This document shows, piece by piece, positions 49,201 through 55,200 of a stretch of 64,000 bases of DNA. This stretch comes from Rugalucina vietnamica. Taxonomy: Eukaryota > Mollusca > Bivalvia > Lucinida > Lucinidae. Position 1 is the first letter of the stretch, and each line of letters starts with the position of its first letter. The position numbers and the translations under genes are program-made. The notes below the pieces were generated by a model, which saw only the letters and a program-made list of their open reading frames with translations, was not told the DNA's origin and ran no database searches. Location of the stretch: NCBI GenBank assembly GCA_964017185.1, contig OZ024874.1:13573957-13637956 (forward strand). The letters are read 5' to 3'.

Positions 49201-52200
49201 TCCAGGACAATTGAGGACCAATCCCATTTTCCTGGAAACCATTGTCTTAGTTTATTTGAATACTGCAACCCCATAAACGGATACAAAGGTGAACCGTGTT
49301 TATGTGTTTATACTGTTGCTAACAGGATTTTGTAACAACTAATTTCTATCCATGGAATCCATGTCGTTTCGCCGTTATCGCCGAGATCGGAAAATGTTTG
49401 CTTCAAAATCGTTGAAATTTATTGAATAAAGTATTGAGTAGAGAACATCTCCCTGTTGTACGGTCCTTCCGAGATGAGAAATTTGATGGTCAGTTTCCAT
49501 TATAGCATGGAAAACACCAATACATAAAACAATAAGAACCACCACAGAAGTATCGCCTTGGAACGATCAGTAATATAAAATTACTGGCGGGCTTAAACTA
49601 GTTTTACAGAGCTCTAACCTCACCCTCAGCTTCTGCAGTGGTTCACAACATTAAGTCTACAGCCTACAAAACACTCCTGAGACCACAGCTGGAATACGCC
49701 TCCATTGTGTGGACACCTCATACAGCAACCTCCATCAATAAGTTAGAATCCGTGCAGCGTAGAGCTACTAGGTGGGCTACCCGAGTGTCACTGCTATGCT
49801 CAAAGACCTTCAATGGCGTCCATTGGCTCAAAGACGCATTGATAGTCGTCTCATAATGCTATACAAGGTCACTTATGACCTTGTTGCCATACCAGTAAGT
49901 GATTATCTTGTCCCACATATCAGAAGAGACTCCAGACATAACCATCCTTTGGCATACAGCTTGATTACCACTTCAAAAACTACTACAAATTTTCCTTTTT
50001 TCCACGAACTGTCACACATTGGAATGCCCTACCTCGCCAAACAGTCATGTTACCCACCGTGGCACAGTTCAGTGATGCTTTCCCCCTAATCTCAAGCATC
50101 TGTTTTTATCTTTTAACTATACTGTACTAACACCTCTACTCGCACTGTATAAACTCTTTTCTTTTACTTCAACTAACCCCCTTCAGTACTTGGTATACAG
50201 TAGTCACTCAGTGGCGGATTTAGAGGGGTTCAAGGGGTTCGCTCGAACCCCCCTCTTGACCCAAATTATTTCATGTTCATGGGGAATTTCAATGGATTTT
50301 GTGTGAAATTAGGCAAATGAACCCCCTTTTCTACATTTGAACCCCCTCTTGAGAAATCCTGCATCCGCCTCTGTCTACAGTCACTTCTGAAAGTTCGGAG
50401 GTTAAGAAGTACTGGCAGCTAGATAGAACATGAGCCGTTTTATTTTTGGGCCGTTTTGACCATCTTCCGGCCGAAACGACTCTGATTTCCTCTGATCGCA
50501 AAATCAAGTTCAACGTTGTACTTCCGTTTCCGCTGATAAAAACGTGATGGAGAAATTTTCCGTCGAACAAGTATTAAAAATTTCTGGGTGGGGGGTTAAA
50601 TTTAAAAATTTCTGGGTGGGGGGGTTTATTGGAATTTCAATTTTAGTGGTGGTACCCATAAAAAAATTAAAGTTAGATGGGTGGTCCCCCTAAAAAATAG
50701 TTCAGTTCCGCCCCCCCTATGTAATTTTTCCTGGAATAGCCCTTAGCGCAATATGCTACAATAAGCACATTATGCTACAATAGGCGTTTCCGAAAATGTG
50801 TCTTCACATTCACTGCTCGACCAGCATACTGCTATTTTACATATTATTTCCACATCAGCAGCATCAAAACTTAATCTTGAATAATTAAACACTATTTTGC
50901 AATGATTGAAACACTTAAATGACATCATCCTTGACATTTTAAAATGACTCAGATCAGAGCCCTAGTTAATTTTTGAAGCAGTTGGGTATTTAAGCATCAT
51001 TTTTTCTAACTAAGGGGTAAAACCAAATTCTAGGAATTGATAAGTAAACTTTTAAGCATGGAATTTTCACTCAGGGGGTAAAAACATAAACTCTATTTGC
51101 GAAACACTTTCTTTTTATAATACTGTATTAAAGCAGAGAAGTCATAATATATATATCATAAGCCACTTTGTCAGACTTTACAGAAGAGGAGTATTTGATA
51201 ATTATTTTGCTTAATTCTTCATAAAAACCTATGTTGTGTGTGCCCATAAGAACAGCATGCCCACTCCAATATTCAGCTGAGGGTATATGTACCCTTTGTG
51301 TCACAATTTTGGGGGCACAGGCCAAATTTTGAGGGTACACCATCAGGGATCACAATAGGAGTTTTAAAACAACAGTCTGGCACTCTTGACTAAGCAAAAG
51401 GAGGAGTCCCAGACACAATTTAGGAGTTCCACTATAGAAACTCAATTACAAGCCCTTACTTTAACCTGATGGTACAGTGTATGTAATGACTTGCTATCAG
51501 TTGTAGAATCGGCTAGATTCAACATGCTTAGTAGTGTGGTTAGGTACATGAATGCTTGAGTGCAGCAATTCTGTGTGGGTTGGAGGGTCTAACCTACTGT
51601 CTAGACCAGACTGAGAAATGTGTATACTGCACTTCAAAATAAGTTCCAATTGTAGCCATAGCCTTTCTTTGACATATGTCTAGTATATAATGCTAGGTGA
51701 ATATCATTTATTTTCACATGTTAAGTTGTGAGTTTGGGGTCAATAAGAGGTGAACCCTTCAAAGGAGGGATTTCCTAGTAAGTAATGTAAAGTCATTATT
51801 CTTGATTTCTGAAACACCAACCCCAAACGTTTTTAGAACACTTTTGAAAAGGTTTTACCAACAATTTATGATTTAGAAGCAAGTGATCCAAAAAAATAAT
51901 CAGTTTAAATCACCTATTTTTAAGTCGCGAAAACTAATGACATTTTGAAAAACCGATCCATAAGTACAAAAAGTTTTGCTCTTTTTATATGTTTATGTAA
52001 TTCATTTGATTTCTTAATGAAAATCGCTAGGTTTTCAAAAGATTTAATGACTTGCGAAGTAAATAATTATTGTTGCATATAGCTGACCGATCAACCATAA
52101 CTTTGTGACATGCGATGAAGGCACATTGTTTGATAAATTGCCGAAGGCGTGAAAAATTATGGGATGTCTAATTGGATTATGACAACATTGTTAATTTGGT

Positions 52201-55200
52201 AATCCATTTCTTGATAGGGGATAATTGATTAACTGTTATGTATGCGGGGGGTCATGCACGTAACTAAAATATTTTACTTTAACTTGACTTACGCGAGGAA
52301 AACCGAATTGTGGACATGAATAGGTAGCGGAACGTCCAGATCTCACCTGTAACCGAACCAAACAAGCGCACCCAAAATTCGATGCAAGCGCTCCTCTGAC
52401 CTTGCAAACATGGCGACCGATTTCCAATGTAAACAAAAGTACTCACGCCAAACAGTAATGTTTGCGTATCTCGGAGAATGCAAGCGTAAATGGTACGCAC
52501 GATTTTCGATTAAGCAGCGTATTTCCGATCTTGCATGCGTGAAATAAGCAAATACGCATCTTAACTAGGCCTCTGACTCTTTCATCAGTTAATGTTGTAT
52601 TGAACCTGAATTTTCCACTAATTTTGGCTATTTCAACATCTAAGAGCAGATGAAATTTCATGCTCAGCTGAGCTGAGCTTGAAAAAAGTTTTATAACTTT
52701 GAGGCCTGGTCACTTCCTATAATTCTTTTTGTTAAAATTACTGCTGTACATCAATGGTCAAAAGCAATGGTCATGTTGGCAATTTTATGTATTCAAAGCA
52801 TATTTTCATACAGAAAATTTTAATAAAAACATTTCAAGACATAATTTTCATTTTTAAAAAGACATAAGCTAGATGTGCCCATCCAACTCTGAATTTTCGC
52901 ACAAGTGAAAACAAAGGTGCAGATCAACTGCTGTGCAGAAATTGTACAGCTAATCAGCAACTTTGTTTTCGGTACACAGATAGTACAATTCTTCTTCTGA
53001 AATTTCAAGCTTCTAGCCATCTTCTGTAGCTCAAGGCCAGTTTATGCCAGACCTGGTCAGAGACCCCAAAGACCAGTTTTCTCTAGTGCAGATAAAATGA
53101 TTTAAGTGAACAACCACCAAAGCTCACCTTCTCAGCAGCAACAGGTTTCTTTGGTCCTGCGCCCCCTGCAGGTCGTAACTTGATCTGTCCACCTTCAAAT
53201 ATATTGCCGAGGCCGACACCCATTACTTTCTTCGGTTTGATTATATTGGTGTCAGAATCTTTCTGCTCTTCTGAAATCAAAGAATACACAAAAAGTCATC
53301 AGATTAGATTGATATAGCTTTCATGAATGAACATTACCAAAACACACCCATGCAATATACATATTTCTTGAACTGTAAAAACTAAAAAATTTTAATTGGA
53401 AAAAAAATGATTTTTTTTGCTCAAAACTTTGATTATTGGTATGCGTTAGAACTGCCTCAGCAACCAGCATCATTCAATGCAGGAGTAGAAATGTTGACCT
53501 ACAATGTTTGAAAACATACACTCAAACATACAATAAACTAACCTTTCTCATCAGAGCCACCGTCTTCCTCAAAAACTTCTACAAAGTTGGAGGGGAACAT
53601 CCCCTGTCTGCCATTGACAATTCCTTCCCACCAGCCTTCCTCTTCCTGAAGACACAACAGAAATATGAAATATAATTTATCTTTGACAACAGCTATGAAC
53701 ACGTTGGGACACAACCTCTATTTTTACGATACTTATATCCAACAGTGGGACGGAATGACATCCCATCTTCGGCAACTTATCACCACCCAAACTTTTCCAC
53801 TTTTTTTTTTCTTGGCAGAATCAGTCCTTCTGTATGTACTAAAAGATATGTCAAGAGAAGTCAAAGCAATATTCGCAGATACAGAAGCAGTCTGTCTTAG
53901 ATCTGCAGGTTTTGTTGTGTGTTTTTTACCATCTTTGTCCTGATTAAGTTACTAAACTTTTTAAAACATCTGACTTCCAATTTTCAGTGTCAGTGTAATA
54001 TAGGAGGGTATTTTAAAATTTCAAAATTGAACGATCATTTACCTGTTTTAATACATCCACCACATCATCAACTTCCAGCTTTATCTCATCATCATTTTCT
54101 GGCTCATAGGAATACAACACTTTGGCTCTCTTCTTCACTGTAATGGATTAGTATTGTCAGAGGATCTTACTATAGCCCCGCTTCTGAGCTTTTTTCCATG
54201 GTGAGAAAAACAATGACAGGTGACAATCCCAAGCTAGATCTTGTTAATGTTGATGCACATAAAAAGGTTGGTCAGATTCTGTCAATTATTCTCAAGGTAT
54301 TGAGCGGAAATATAATTCTGACATCAATCAAGGACCATAACTCTGTCAAAAGCGCTGCAAAAAATGACATGCTACAATCCCAAGCTGGATCTTGTCAGTG
54401 TTGATATACATACAAATTTTGGTCAGATTCTGTCACTTCTTCTCAAGATATTGAGCGGAAACGAAATTCTGACGTCTAGGGCCATAACTCCGTCAAAAGT
54501 TTGCGAAAAATGATGGGTAACAATCCCAAGCTAGATCTTGTCAATGTTGATGTGCATACACAATTTGGTCAGATTCTGACAATTCGTTCTCAAGATATTG
54601 AGCGGAATTGAAATTCTGACGTCAATCAAGGGCGGTCACTCCGTCAAAATTTTACGAAAAATGACATGCAACAATCCCAAGCTAGATCTTGACAATGTTG
54701 ATGTGCAAACAAACTTTGGTCAGATTCTGTCAATTCATTCTCAAGATATTGAGTGAGAACCAACTATTCACGGTATCACGGAAAGACGGAATCACGGAAG
54801 GACAGGGTGAATCAAGTATAGCCCCACTTTTCCAATGCGGGGCTATAATAACATAAATGTGCATTATATGAACCGCGATGTGAGAAAACTGGTCTTCAGG
54901 GTTTCTGACCAGGTCTGACACAAACTGGCCTGTACAGTCAGCAGCAGGCTAGAAGCTTGAAATTTTGGTTTTAAGAAGAAGAGACATTTTACTATCCGTG
55001 TAGCAAAAATAAAGATGCTGATTTGTGCCTTTGATTTTGCATAGGCAAAAATAATGTTTTCTCACAATGCAGCTCATATTATATCTTGTCATTTTCTGGC
55101 TCATAGGAATACAACACTTTGGCTCTTCTTTACTGTAACTCTTCTTTACTGTAATATGTTCATAATATCACTGTGCAATAATATGAGCCTTTGCATGAGA

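Larger units (their letters stand above)
45444..50743. mobile_element. Possible 5.3-kb element with 50-bp inverted ends
   Basis: TTAGGGCTTTTCCAGGAAAA at the left is inverted relative to TTTTCCTGGAATAGCCCTTA at the right, and similarity continues to CGGAACTGAAC, about 50 bp in all. The target duplication is unclear. The interior holds a smaller MITE, a SINE and a LINE fragment, and no recognised transposase. The two ends could instead be separate MITE copies. Confidence 0.5.

Noticed and set aside
49004..49286. Segment open in three frames, possible exon.
   Set aside because: No splice pair, no recognised domain, and it lies among repeats.
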